DNA of 64,000 nucleotides from an uncultured Alphaproteobacteria bacterium (GCA_902567145.1 CACFLM010000001.1:10001-74000), one strand, 5' to 3'. Positions 20,686 through 30,183 are shown, counted from the stretch's first letter. Notes: generated from the sequence alone by a model not told the origin. Program-made: numbers and translations.

Positions 20686-21878
20686 AGCAAATACCCTATA
20701 GCAGACAAGAAATTAATATCGATGATATACAAGCAGTTGCTAAAACATTAAAACAAGATTTTTTAACAAATGGGCCTATAACTCTAAAATTAGAACGAAC
20801 GATTGCACAAAAGTTGGGAGCTAAATATTGTGTTGTATGTTCAAGCGCAACAGCAGGACTAACATTAAGCTACAAGGCAATTGGAATAAAGAGTGACAGT
20901 AGAGTCTTAGTTCCAACTATTACATTTTGCTCTACCTCTAATGCTGCTGAATTATTAGGAGCTAAGATCGAGCATATTGATTGTGAATCAACCAATGGAC
21001 TATTAGATTTTTCTTATCTTGAATTTATTTTAAGAAAGAAAAAGTTTGATTACATTGTACCTGTTCATCTTGGTGGACAGTCGGTAGATATGAAGAAACT
21101 AGGTAAAATTTGTAAAAAATATAATATAGATATTATTGAAGACGCTTCGCACGCTTTGGGAACATTTTATGACAAAAACAAAAAAAGATTTATAGGTGAT
21201 TGTAAAAATAGTGAGATGTGTGTCTTTTCTTTTCATCCAGTTAAAAATATTACAATGGGGGAAGGCGGCGCAGTAACAACTAATAATGAAGAACACTATT
21301 GTAATTTACTTAAATATAGAAATCATGGGATTGAGAGAGATGAAAAAAAATTTTTATTTAAAAATAGATCAATGACTAAGGGCCTCAAGAATTTATGGTA
21401 TTATGAAGTTCAGAACATTGGATTCAATTTTAGGATAAGTGAGATTAATTGTGCTCTAGGCCTTTCTCAATTTAGAAAGTTAAATACTTTTAAAAAAAAG
21501 AAAAATAAAATTAGAAACTATTATTTAAATAAACTAAAAAGGCTAGATTTTATTGATGTTGTTCAGCAGGCAAATGATTTTGAAGAACCTTGTTGGCATT
21601 TATTTCAGATACTTATTAATTATGAGAGTAATTCATTTTCCAAGGCAGATCTTATGCATTATTTAAAAAAAAATAGAATAGAAAGTCAAGTTCACTATAT
21701 TCCACTTCATTTACAACCTTATTACAAGAATAAATATGGATCAAAACAGCTGCCAAATGCAGAAAAGTTCTATAACAGTACACTATCAATTCCCTTTTTC
21801 CCAAGTTTGAGAAAAAAAGAGATTGACTATGTAATTGAGAAATTAAAAAATTATAAGAAAAATGTTGTGGGGTTTTAG
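20682..21878 (+). CDS. pseC: UDP-4-amino-4,6-dideoxy-N-acetyl-beta-L-altrosamine transaminase
   Basis: 398 aa. It opens with IPYSRQEINIDDIQAV and FLTNGP (about 28-33), typical of PseC. PLP features are IIEDASHALGT (Asp154 region) and the Schiff-base Lys188 in FSFHPVKNITMGEGG (about 182-196). It aminates C4 of the PseB product with glutamate. It overlaps pseB by 4 nt and pseG by 17 nt. DegT-family alternatives are made unlikely by gene order and the IPYSRQ opening. Confidence 0.92.
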   Translation: MKQIPYSRQEINIDDIQAVAKTLKQDFLTNGPITLKLERTIAQKLGAKYCVVCSSATAGLTLSYKAIGIKSDSRVLVPTITFCSTSNAAELLGAKIEHIDCESTNGLLDFSYLEFILRKKKFDYIVPVHLGGQSVDMKKLGKICKKYNIDIIEDASHALGTFYDKNKKRFIGDCKNSEMCVFSFHPVKNITMGEGGAVTTNNEEHYCNLLKYRNHGIERDEKKFLFKNRSMTKGLKNLWYYEVQNIGFNFRISEINCALGLSQFRKLNTFKKKKNKIRNYYLNKLKRLDFIDVVQQANDFEEPCWHLFQILINYESNSFSKADLMHYLKKNRIESQVHYIPLHLQPYYKNKYGSKQLPNAEKFYNSTLSIPFFPSLRKKEIDYVIEKLKNYKKNVVGF

Positions 21879-22803
21879 AGTTGACACAAACCTAAATTCC
21901 GGTCTTGGACATGTTTCAAGAATGTTATCTATCGCAGAAGTTTTTGACAATAAACAGGACATAGTTTTTATTGTTAATAATTTAAATGATAAACATTGTT
22001 CTCATATTCGAGATCATCATTATAGTTTAATAGATATTCAATCCTTAAACTCTAAGCTTGATGTATGTTTGATAGATGGGTATTTTTTTAGAAAAGATGA
22101 AATAATTTTTTTGAGAAATAGGTCCAATAAAATAATTAAAATTGATGATCACGGATATAGATACAAATATGCAGACCGGACGGTTAATTTCTTTTGTGAC
22201 GGAGCAGAAAATGCTGTTGTTTCAAAGAAGTTTTTCCAGAATAATTTTTTTAAGATTAAAAGAAATGTTAGTAATATTTTGATTACTTTTGGCATGGCTG
22301 ATAACGCTAATGCAACAATATTAACATTAGAAGCACTGAGAATAATTGAAAAAGAAATAAAGGCGAATATATACATTTCACTTCCTGCTAAAAACAAGTA
22401 TTATAATAAAATTAAAAATAGTATGTTCCATAAGAAAAATATTAAAGAAGTTAAAGAATACAGACAAGAAGAGTTCAAGAATCTTTTAAGAGACATCGAC
22501 TTCTCAATAGGATCAGGTGGTATCACTTTAAATGAGATTTTATCAATGGGTGTTCCTGCTATTGTAATTTCGACGGCAGAAAATCAGAATCAAAAAATTT
22601 GTAATTTTTTTAAAAAGGGTTTGATTAATTATTGTGGATCTTCAAAACGTATAACAAAATATAAACTTGCGAATAGTATACTAAAATTTTATTTTTCTTT
22701 TATTGAAAGAAGAAGGGTTTCTAGAAATGTCAATTTAATATTTAGTAAAAAGATTAAAAAAGATTTTGTTTCTGAAAATATTATCAACATCTATGCCAAA
22801 TAA
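21862..22803 (+). CDS. pseG: UDP-2,4-diacetamido-2,4,6-trideoxy-beta-L-altropyranose hydrolase
   Basis: 313 aa. PseG signatures: FRVDTNLNSGLGHVSRMLSI (about 5-24, including the GxGH catalytic-region motif), KIIKIDDHG (about 92-100), and IGSGGITLNEILSMGVPAIV (about 216-235). It removes UDP to release the free trideoxy sugar for condensation by PseI. It overlaps pseC by 17 nt and the next gene by 11 nt. PseG needs an acetylated substrate, so a PseH acetyltransferase is expected; the GNAT at 25050 is the best local candidate. Confidence 0.9.
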   Translation: MLWGFRVDTNLNSGLGHVSRMLSIAEVFDNKQDIVFIVNNLNDKHCSHIRDHHYSLIDIQSLNSKLDVCLIDGYFFRKDEIIFLRNRSNKIIKIDDHGYRYKYADRTVNFFCDGAENAVVSKKFFQNNFFKIKRNVSNILITFGMADNANATILTLEALRIIEKEIKANIYISLPAKNKYYNKIKNSMFHKKNIKEVKEYRQEEFKNLLRDIDFSIGSGGITLNEILSMGVPAIVISTAENQNQKICNFFKKGLINYCGSSKRITKYKLANSILKFYFSFIERRRVSRNVNLIFSKKIKKDFVSENIINIYAK

Positions 22804-24122
22804 ACTTGATTTAAATATAATACCTACATTTAAAATTAATTTTTTAACTAAAGTTTTCATTCAAATGTTGATAAAGATGAAATTCTCTTTAATTTTAGGA
22901 CTTTTGTACTCTAGAATAATTCTTCATCGTTCTAAACTTTCTAGAAAGAATAAAGATAAGGTAATAAATATTTTAGCATTATCTCCTGAGAGATTTAGGG
23001 ATGATTTAAGAATACTTGAGAAGAAATCAACATTTAAAATATGGATAATTCCAACAATTTTGCAAACGTTAATTCAAGGTTTTTTTTACAAAGATAAAAT
23101 TGTAGCATCTCAACTTAAAAATCCTGAGAAAGTATTTAATTTAGAAATAAATAAAAAGAAACATAGACTGTTCTTAAAAAAGATATTGAAAATTATATTT
23201 AGAATAATTCCTATTGATTTTGTTATTAGTGCAGATATCAAATATGTTGCTGATATAGACTGGGGAGAGGTTTCAAATTCTTTGGGAAAATCATATTTGG
23301 TTCTTCATAGAGAAAATCTTGCTGCTTGTAAATCTATCATAGATTTGATGATTGCAAGAACAAAGAAAATTCGCAAATTTGGAGGAACTCATATAATTGT
23401 TCAAAATAAAATAATGAAGGATGTCTTTACCAAAACTCAATTTGCTAAAGCAAGTCAAGTTTCTGTGAAAGGATGTTTAAGAATGGATGAATTATTTACT
23501 AAAATAAAAACAAACAATTTTAAAAAAAACAAAAATGATAACCTTATTCTCTTTTCCTCCATATCAATGGACACGAAAACTTCCCTACAGTGTTTTTGTA
23601 GATTGTCACTCTGCTTTTATAAGGATTGCTAAAAGATTTCCTGAAACTGAGGTTATTATCAAGCCAAAAATTGAATATTTGGTTTCAAAATTGTGGAATG
23701 AACTCTTACAACAGGCATTTAGAAAAAATAATTTTAATCCAAAAGATTATCCAAATTTTCGAATTGCATCAGAAAACAATTCTCATGATCTAATTTTACA
23801 GTCAAATGTTATTTGTGCTTTTAACTCAACCGTAATTTTAGAGGCAATGGCTACAAATATTCCGATTATATTACCATATTTTCAAACTCTAAGAAAAAAT
23901 TCGTGGAATCAAAAAATTAATTTTTTTGAGGAAAAGTATTTATTTTATACACCTCGAAATGAAGATGAATTAGTTAAAATGTTGGAGGCAAAGGGAACAA
24001 AATTTCAACCAGACAATAAAAATCAAAAAGAAAAGAAGAAATTATTTAAAAAATATTTACATTTTTATGATCAAAACGTTCTTGATGAATATGAAAAAGT
24101 TTTTATGAAGTTAATAAATTGA
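22793..24122 (+). pseudogene. frameshifted surface-carbohydrate/GT-B-like protein
   Basis: Two reading frames form one protein. The first half (ATG 22793 onward, frame ending at 23632) contains NILALSPERFRDDLRI and LVLHRENLAACKSIIDL. The second half, open to 24122, contains LFSFPPYQWTRK, ETEVIIKPKIEYL and SNVICAFNSTVILEAMATN, a GT-B-type acceptor/donor end (HP or KPK motif, then N/S-rich EA..G-like segment). The frames overlap around 23520-23632, and homology-like text passes from one to the other near an A8 run at 23522-23529. Removing one A joins them. It could be a real single-base mutation, transcriptional slippage, or a sequence error. The start overlaps pseG, and the end overlaps the next TTG start by 4 nt. 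Confidence 0.6.
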
Positions 24123-24907
24123 TAAAGAAATTTATAAAAAAAAAATTATTTGAATTAAAATTTAGGAACCATATTGTGAGTTCTCTGCTTTATAAAAACT
24201 TCAGTGAAATTGTTAATTTTTTTAGTTCAAAAATTTCGGTTAAACCATCAGAAGTTAAAATACCTATGCACAAGCGAATTCTTGTATTAGCACCTCATCC
24301 AGATGATGAAGTTTTTGGTCCGGGTGGAACACTTTATCTTGCAAATAAAACCTGTAAAATAAAAATTATTTATTTAACATCCGGAAGAAATATTACTGAA
24401 CAATTAATAAGGGAAGAAGAGGCAAATAATTTATGCGATAATTATAAATTTGAAAGAGAGTTTTTAAGGTATAATCAAAACTTCATGGAATTAGATAAAA
24501 ATATTGAAATTAAAATTGTTGATATTGTAAAAGATTTTAGACCCGAAATAGTTTTCACACCTTTCCTTCTAGATGATCATCAAGATCATCAAAATATAAA
24601 TAGAATATTTCTTAAGATTAGTAACTTCAGTAAGGTAAAAGTCTGGTGCTATCAAGTGTATTCTAGTATCAAGGGTAATTATTATGCAGATATAACTAAG
24701 ATTCAGATAAAAAAAAGAAAGATGATACGATTTTATAAATCAGAAAATAATATTAGAAATTGGGAAAGTTGGGTTATGTCTCTGAACGTTATTAGTTCAA
24801 GGTTTATGTCAAGGTCGAAAAAAGAAAGATTTGCTGAAATGTATTTTATCTTTGATCTTCAATTTTATAGGGTTTTATGCAAAAAATTTTTTAGTAAAAG
24901 CAGATGA
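24119..24907 (+). CDS. PIG-L/LmbE-family deacetylase, copy 1
   Basis: 262 aa. The zinc-binding motif is LAPHPDDEVFGPGGTL (about 57-72), with the later DDHQDHQNINR (about 154-164) supplying the third His. These enzymes remove N-acetyl from GlcNAc-type sugars. TTG 24119 overlaps the preceding stop as TTGA, the usual coupled arrangement. About 50 basic residues precede the domain and may bind membrane. The following gene cluster holds a GNAT and a formyltransferase, so it may expose an amine that is then re-acylated (inference). Copy 2 is at 31594. Confidence 0.8.
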   Translation: MIKKFIKKKLFELKFRNHIVSSLLYKNFSEIVNFFSSKISVKPSEVKIPMHKRILVLAPHPDDEVFGPGGTLYLANKTCKIKIIYLTSGRNITEQLIREEEANNLCDNYKFEREFLRYNQNFMELDKNIEIKIVDIVKDFRPEIVFTPFLLDDHQDHQNINRIFLKISNFSKVKVWCYQVYSSIKGNYYADITKIQIKKRKMIRFYKSENNIRNWESWVMSLNVISSRFMSRSKKERFAEMYFIFDLQFYRVLCKKFFSKSR

Positions 24908-25049
24908 ATAAGGTTTTAATTCCTATACAAATATAGCATATGCACGAAGATGGTTCTAATTAAATCATTAAAAATAGGATTGCAAAATGTTGGTTTAATT
25001 TAATAAAGGAAGTGAATGATGTTTTTTTCTGGATTTAATAATGACAGTT
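24908..25049. other. intergenic spacer
   Basis: 142 nt between the deacetylase (+) and the GNAT (-), which converge. It holds no credible ORF, RNA or strong hairpin. A short AT-rich inverted repeat GTTCTA/TAGAAC spans the 3' end of the GNAT gene but has no clear U tract. Confidence 0.5.
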
Positions 25050-25598
25050 CTAATTTTTATTAATAGAACCTCTAAAATCTTCTTTAGTTATTGTCATATT
25101 TATTGAATCATAGTACTTACCGTTATTGTATATAAATTTTCTGTATTTGCCATCTGCTACAAAACCGACATTCTGATAAGTTTTTATAGCAGCAACGTTT
25201 TCTTCATTAACACCCAAATAGATAGATTCAAGGTTAAGTCTATTAAATCCATAATCAACAACCAGTTTAGTTGCCTCAGTACCGTATCCTTTTCCAAAAT
25301 ACTTTGTTTCTCCAAGTAAAATTCTAAATTGTGCTCTTCTAGCGACCCAATTAATAAGATATAAACCAGTTGTACCAATAAATAGTTTTTTTTTTTTTTC
25401 AATTACTGAAAAAACAATATCATTTGGACTTGAGTTGGCTTCTAAAAATGTTTGTTCTAAAACTGACTCTGTAATCGGTTTATCACCCATTTCAAGATAT
25501 TTTGTAACATTATGATCATTTAGAAAGTTTTTATATTTTACAAGGTCATCTCTTTCAAAAGCTCGCAATCCTAAATTTTTTGATTCTTTAAAGTACAA
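25050..25598 (-). CDS. RimJ/RimL-type GNAT acetyltransferase, candidate PseH
   Basis: 182 aa. LGLRAFERDDL opens a RimL-like domain; the acetyl-CoA site is visible as ILLGETKYFGKGYGTEATKL (about 93-112), followed by LNLESIYLGVNEENVAAIKTYQNVGF (in parts, about 123-148), the N..a...Y...GF motif. In pse loci a GNAT of this type (PseH) acetylates the 4-amino group made by PseC, and no other GNAT lies near pseBCG. The identification as PseH is therefore contextual. The coding strand has an A14 tract (T14 at 25386-25399) at EKKKKLFIG, a possible slippage site. Confidence 0.7.
   Translation of the reverse strand: MYFKESKNLGLRAFERDDLVKYKNFLNDHNVTKYLEMGDKPITESVLEQTFLEANSSPNDIVFSVIEKKKKLFIGTTGLYLINWVARRAQFRILLGETKYFGKGYGTEATKLVVDYGFNRLNLESIYLGVNEENVAAIKTYQNVGFVADGKYRKFIYNNGKYYDSINMTITKEDFRGSINKN
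25386..25399. repeat. T14 (A14 on coding strand) homopolymer in the GNAT gene
   Basis: Fourteen consecutive T, encoding Lys residues in the minus-strand GNAT gene. A length change of 1-2 would truncate the enzyme after about residue 65. Confidence 0.9.
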
Positions 25599-25832
25599 TA
25601 TAACCTCCTAAACTATAATTATAATTTTAACATATTTTTTTATATATATTTTTAAAATTAAAGAAATTCAATTAATTGCAAAGAGAATATTAAACAACTT
25701 ATATTTTCCTTGCAAATTAGACTCTCATTAATTAATTCACTGTTAGAAATATTACCTTATTAAAAATTAGCATATAAAATCTTTAATTAATAATTAATTG
25801 TTTTTATTGTTAATCAATTAAAATGATATAAA
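25599..25832. promoter_or_regulatory. AT-rich divergent intergenic region
   Basis: 234 nt between the leftward GNAT and rightward formyltransferase genes. It is very AT-rich, with TTAATTAA-type repeats (for example around 25728-25737 and 25781-25799). It should hold promoters for both genes. No confident -10/-35 pair, RNA gene or operator was identified. Confidence 0.3.
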
Positions 25833-26531
25833 TTGAAAATAAATGAGATAGGAATAAAATACACAAATAAAGAACCACGTGGCGGAATTTTCGTAGTGAG
25901 CAATAAAGTAGCGTTTCTGTTTGACAAGGATAATGATTGGATTTTTGATTTTTTTAGTAATCAAGAATTCTTATTTGATAACTATATAATAAATAAGTTT
26001 TTTAATGTGGATGAAATTTTTGGCTTTGATATTGTTTTTTTATTAGGCTATACAAAAATTCTACCGAAAGATTTTCTAAGAAAAAATAAACTAAATTTGC
26101 TAGTTCACGAGAGTAATTTGCCAAAAGGTAGAGGATTTGCACCAATTCAATGGCAGCTAATTGAAGGAAATTCTGAAATAACAGTCAGTCTAATTGAAGT
26201 TGCTGAAAAGGTTGATACAGGGGATATTTTTCTCCAAACAAAAATTAATTTTAATGGAACTGAGCTATACAAAGAGATAAGAGAAAAGCAAGCAAAAGCT
26301 ACATTAGATATTATTTGTGATTTTTTGAAGTTATATCCAAATTTTTCTCGTCAGAAGCAAATAGGAGTTAAATCTTTTTATCCAAAAAGAACAAAAGCAG
26401 ATGGCGAATTGGATATCTCCAAAACATTAGAAGAGAATTTTAATTTACTTCGTATAGGTAATAATGATGCCTGGCCCTCATTTTTCTATTACAAAGGCGT
26501 TAAATATGTAATTAAAATTTTTAAAGAATAA
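25833..26531 (+). CDS. sugar N-formyltransferase-like protein
   Basis: 232 aa. Formyltransferase-fold motif VHESNLPKGRGFAPIQWQL (about 91-109), then VSLIEVAEKVDTGDIF (about 118-133) with the catalytic-type Asp128. These correspond to the N/H...LP.g.G..P...G and DtGdi blocks of 10-formyl-THF enzymes. The usual N-x-H dyad is replaced by N88..H92 spacing. It is too short for Met-tRNA formyltransferase and lacks its C-terminal domain, so N-formylation of an amino sugar, as for PseJ-like enzymes, is preferred. The start is TTG 25833; no in-frame ATG precedes the conserved region. Confidence 0.75.
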   Translation: MKINEIGIKYTNKEPRGGIFVVSNKVAFLFDKDNDWIFDFFSNQEFLFDNYIINKFFNVDEIFGFDIVFLLGYTKILPKDFLRKNKLNLLVHESNLPKGRGFAPIQWQLIEGNSEITVSLIEVAEKVDTGDIFLQTKINFNGTELYKEIREKQAKATLDIICDFLKLYPNFSRQKQIGVKSFYPKRTKADGELDISKTLEENFNLLRIGNNDAWPSFFYYKGVKYVIKIFKE

Positions 26532-26632
26532 TCTCGATAATATTTATTAAGATTGATTTAATAAAAAGCATTCTTTAATATTTTATTTGTATTCAATACT
26601 AACCAAGAATTGTACGGATAATAAAACTAAAA

Positions 26633-27556
26633 ATGCTAAAAAAAGTTACTGATTTTCCTGATGTAGTGAGGATAGAAACATCTGGAGCTTGTAATTTTAG
26701 ATGTATTCACTGTCCAACAGGAATAGAACCAAATGGTAGGAAACAATTATCCCGAGAGAACTTTTATTATATTCTAGAACAGTTCATAGAAAATAATTTT
26801 ATTCCAAGAGTTGTTGTCCTCTACCATGGCGGAGAACCCCTCTTAAATAAGGATCTAGAGTTTTTTATATCAACTCTAAAAAACCTTGGCGTGAAGAAGA
26901 CAGTGATTACGACTAACGCGTCAATTTTAAACGAAGTAAGATCAAAAGGACTGATTTTAGCTGGACTAGATGAGATGAAGGTTTCATTTGATGGAACCAC
27001 TAAAGAAGAAAATGATAAAATAAGACTGAAAGGAGCATTTGATAAACAATCTCAAAATTTAATTAACTTTCTAAAGCTAAGAAGAAAACTTGGTAGAAAA
27101 AATCCAACTATACGTGTTTCCAATTGCTTCTTTGCCGACTTAGATTTCTTTAAAAATAGAACTAAAGGGAAGAAGTTATCTCCACCAAAGTTTTTGATAA
27201 ACACTTTTAAAGAATTTTTGGATGAAATTCAAATTTCTTCAGCTCCTGCAATGGTTTGGCCGGGTTTTAATAAATTTGATGAATTAGAAATTTTTGAAGA
27301 AGAAGTAAAAAAACCTAATTATTGTTCATTGCTTTTCGAGACTTTTTCAATACTTGTTGATGGCTCAGTTGTTCCTTGTTGCTATGATTTAAATGCAGAT
27401 AAAGTTTTTGGTAATATCTACAAAAAAAATATATTTAAAATTTGGGATTCGAATAGCTTTGTAAAATTTCGCGAGAACTTTAGAAAAAAAATATATCACG
27501 ATGTTTGTAATAAATGTAATTTTGTGAGGCCAAGATTTCTCTTAAAAAAGAATTAA
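26633..27556 (+). CDS. radical SAM protein with SPASM-like C-terminus
   Basis: 307 aa. The [4Fe-4S]-SAM motif is CNFRCIHC (Cys20, Cys24, Cys27), followed by VVVLYHGGEPLLNKDL (about 60-75), the GGEP SAM-binding motif. The C-terminus has Cys clusters typical of SPASM auxiliary cluster binding: YCSLLFETF, VVPCCYDLNAD and HDVCNKCNF. Such proteins occur in surface-polysaccharide loci, but the reaction is unknown; epimerisation, dehydration or C-H modification of a sugar are possible. It is preceded by 101 nt and followed 59 nt later by an uncharacterised gene, so it may be its own operon. Confidence 0.8.
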   Translation: MLKKVTDFPDVVRIETSGACNFRCIHCPTGIEPNGRKQLSRENFYYILEQFIENNFIPRVVVLYHGGEPLLNKDLEFFISTLKNLGVKKTVITTNASILNEVRSKGLILAGLDEMKVSFDGTTKEENDKIRLKGAFDKQSQNLINFLKLRRKLGRKNPTIRVSNCFFADLDFFKNRTKGKKLSPPKFLINTFKEFLDEIQISSAPAMVWPGFNKFDELEIFEEEVKKPNYCSLLFETFSILVDGSVVPCCYDLNADKVFGNIYKKNIFKIWDSNSFVKFRENFRKKIYHDVCNKCNFVRPRFLLKKN

Positions 27557-27615
27557 ATCTATACAAAAGGTTTATAAATATAAAGTAATCTATTAGGGTA
27601 TTATTCAAAAATATT

Positions 27616-29139
27616 ATGAAACTTCCCCTTACAATTGAGCCACAACAAAGTTACTTCAAGATTTTTTCCAAGAATAGATTTGAAATCTCAATAAATCATC
27701 AGCAAACTATTAAGTTACAAGAGAGTATAGTAGAAAAATATAGAGAATTTGTAAGAATACAAAAAGATTCTAGGAAAAAAAACCTTTTGCTTACTGGTGG
27801 GATGCTCTCGCTAATTACTGGTTTACCCTATATAGAACAAGATCACATAATTTTTCAATATAAAGAGAAAAAAGTTTCATTTGTTAATGACAATGATAAT
27901 TGCAAATATTTCCTTGGAGATAAATCATTAAGTGATATTTCTGGAAGACATTTAAAAAGGACTTTACCAAGAAACATCCCAAAACTTAACAAATTAATTT
28001 CGTATGTAAGGACTTTAAAATACAATAATAAATTATCGAATATTTTTACTAACAGTAAACTTTCATTTACCGTAAATCCACTTATAATTGAATTTTTGAA
28101 GAAAAAAGATATAGGGGTTAAATACATCTTTCCACAGCAGTATCTTCAAGGTATTAGATACAAGCATCGTGATAGAATGTTAGATGAATATAAAGAATTA
28201 TCAGAAGATTATTATAACTTCGTTTTTTCTAAGTACATTTCAAATAGTTCTCTAAAGATATTATTATTAGATGATATTGAAAACTATTTTTTTTATTCAG
28301 ATTTACAGTTTAATCATTTAGAAAAAAAAGAGGTTCCGAAAGAGATCTACAGCGGAACCGGGGGTATGTTTACAAATAGGGTGATTGGTTTGTGGGCAAA
28401 AGAAAACGGTTCAAAAGTTATAAGATTTGCTCATGGGGCTTCTTCATGTTTTTTTAATGAATCGGATGCGCCGAGCTGGATAATAGAATTGGCTCCTACT
28501 TCTGACTTTATTTTTCCTACTAAAAAATTTTGTGATTTTGTGATTAAGTCTAGGAGATGGAATACCAAAAAATTTGGTGTCAAATTTGATTATGGAAACG
28601 GAAATAAAGATTTATTAATTAGCGACTCCAAGCCTTCAATCAATAAACCTAGAGTATTATATGTTGGGGGATTATTGAGAAATAATACTCAGGTTCTTTC
28701 ACCAAATATAATTGACTTAGTTTACTTTGATTGGCAATTTTCTTTATTAAGAGTACTTGAAGATTTAAAATTTGATTTTGAATCGATCATACATCCTCAA
28801 AGTAATATTCCAAGAGCTTTAAACCCTATAAATTCATTTGACGCTAATATTAATTTTGAAGATATTTTAGATCAATTTGACGTTCTAATATTTGACTATT
28901 TTAAAAGTACAACTTTTGTTAAATCTTTATGTTCAAACAAAAAAATTATTTTTATTGATGTTGGTGGTAATAGTATGAATACTTTTTTCAAAGATAAAGT
29001 TAAGGAAAGATGTATTTACATTGATCCTCATATTGACAAATTTAATAGGATAAGGGTGGGTAAAAATTTTTTAAGAGATGCAATTTTAAGTAGAGAAGAT
29101 TTCGATAGAAATTTTTTTAAAGAATTGTATTGTGGATAA
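27616..29139 (+). CDS. uncharacterised surface-carbohydrate protein, GT-B-like
   Basis: 507 aa, not recognised to a named family. The region GSKVIRFAHGASSCFFNES (about 270-288) resembles the GK....HG motif of capsule or sialyl-type GT-B proteins. Later blocks are RVLYVGGLLRNNTQVL (about 350-365), SIIHPQSNIPRAL (about 393-405) and FDVLIFDYFKSTTFVKSL (about 421-438). Together these give the HG, HP and S/T...A pattern of donor binding. The stop is followed directly by the ATG of the NeuB-family gene, which suggests coupling and a role in transferring that sugar. Confidence 0.45.
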   Translation: MKLPLTIEPQQSYFKIFSKNRFEISINHQQTIKLQESIVEKYREFVRIQKDSRKKNLLLTGGMLSLITGLPYIEQDHIIFQYKEKKVSFVNDNDNCKYFLGDKSLSDISGRHLKRTLPRNIPKLNKLISYVRTLKYNNKLSNIFTNSKLSFTVNPLIIEFLKKKDIGVKYIFPQQYLQGIRYKHRDRMLDEYKELSEDYYNFVFSKYISNSSLKILLLDDIENYFFYSDLQFNHLEKKEVPKEIYSGTGGMFTNRVIGLWAKENGSKVIRFAHGASSCFFNESDAPSWIIELAPTSDFIFPTKKFCDFVIKSRRWNTKKFGVKFDYGNGNKDLLISDSKPSINKPRVLYVGGLLRNNTQVLSPNIIDLVYFDWQFSLLRVLEDLKFDFESIIHPQSNIPRALNPINSFDANINFEDILDQFDVLIFDYFKSTTFVKSLCSNKKIIFIDVGGNSMNTFFKDKVKERCIYIDPHIDKFNRIRVGKNFLRDAILSREDFDRNFFKELYCG

Positions 29140-30153
29140 ATGTTTAAAAAAAAAATTTTTAAGTTTCAAAAAAATAAAGTCTTCATAATAGCCGAAGTTG
29201 GATTCAATCACGAAGGAAGTGTTGAGAAATGTATTGAATTAGTTGATGCGGCAAATAAGTCTGGTGCAGATTCGGTAAAAATTCAAGTATTTAATCCTAC
29301 ATTAAATTTTGCTATGAATACTGAATCATTCAAAGTTATTGCGCCGGCATCTCTATCCCACGAAGATTTAGAAAAAGTTTTTCAATTTGCCAAAAGAAAG
29401 AATATCAAATTGTTTGCATCTTTCGGTGATTTTGAGTCATTGAATTTTATGAGAAAACAAAAACCTTTCTGTTACAAGATTTCTTCGAGCGTAATTACGC
29501 ATTTACCATTAATAAATGACTTATCAAGAGATCGGTTGCCCATAATAATGTCAACAGGCATAGCTTTAGATGATGATATTGACAATGTTTTTAAAATTAT
29601 TAGAAAAAGAAAAATGATGAAAAAGGTTTTTCTTCTTCACTGTGTTTCAATGTATCCAACTCCAGTTAAACAAGCGAATCTAAAACAAATAGAGATTTTG
29701 AGAAATATGTATAAGGTTCCTGTAGGTTACTCTGACCATTGTATTGGAATTGATTCATGTTTAGCAGCTGTTAGCTTGGGAGCTCAATTAATAGAGAAAC
29801 ACTTTACGTTTGATTCAAAAAGAGTAGGGTTGGATCATAAACTTTCATTGGAGCCAGAAGTTTTTAAGAATATGATTAAAAAGATTAATAATATAAAATT
29901 AATGCTCGACGATGGAAATAAAAGAAATAAAGACAAAGTAATACCTTTAAGAAGGAAATATTCTCGATGTTTAGTTGCACTAGATAAGATCAGAGAAGGA
30001 GAAAGATTGACAATGAACAATGTTGGTTTTAAAAGGACAGCAGGAAAAAAAGTTGGTTTGGATCCAATTTTCATTGAAAAAGTTATTAACAAAGAATCTA
30101 GAAAGAATCTTAAGAAGGACGATATTATTGACTTCTCAGTAATTCATAGATGA
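29140..30153 (+). CDS. NeuB/PseI-family nonulosonate synthase, copy 1
   Basis: 337 aa. Family blocks: IIAEVGFNHEGS (about 15-26), VKIQVF, CYKISSSVITHLPLI, FLLHCVSMYPTP (about 165-176), VGYSDHCIGID (about 193-203, metal His), LIEKHFTFDSKRVGLDHKLS (about 215-234, second metal His and DHxxS). A C-terminal SAF (antifreeze-like) domain spans about 275-337. It condenses PEP with a six-carbon sugar to give a nine-carbon acid. FASFGDFESLNF replaces the common TPFD block, so the substrate class (PseI, LegI or other) is not assignable. It is nearest to pseBCG and so is a possible PseI. Confidence 0.85.
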   Translation: MFKKKIFKFQKNKVFIIAEVGFNHEGSVEKCIELVDAANKSGADSVKIQVFNPTLNFAMNTESFKVIAPASLSHEDLEKVFQFAKRKNIKLFASFGDFESLNFMRKQKPFCYKISSSVITHLPLINDLSRDRLPIIMSTGIALDDDIDNVFKIIRKRKMMKKVFLLHCVSMYPTPVKQANLKQIEILRNMYKVPVGYSDHCIGIDSCLAAVSLGAQLIEKHFTFDSKRVGLDHKLSLEPEVFKNMIKKINNIKLMLDDGNKRNKDKVIPLRRKYSRCLVALDKIREGERLTMNNVGFKRTAGKKVGLDPIFIEKVINKESRKNLKKDDIIDFSVIHR

Positions 30154-30183
30154 ACGAATACATTAAACGAATTGGAAGAATAA

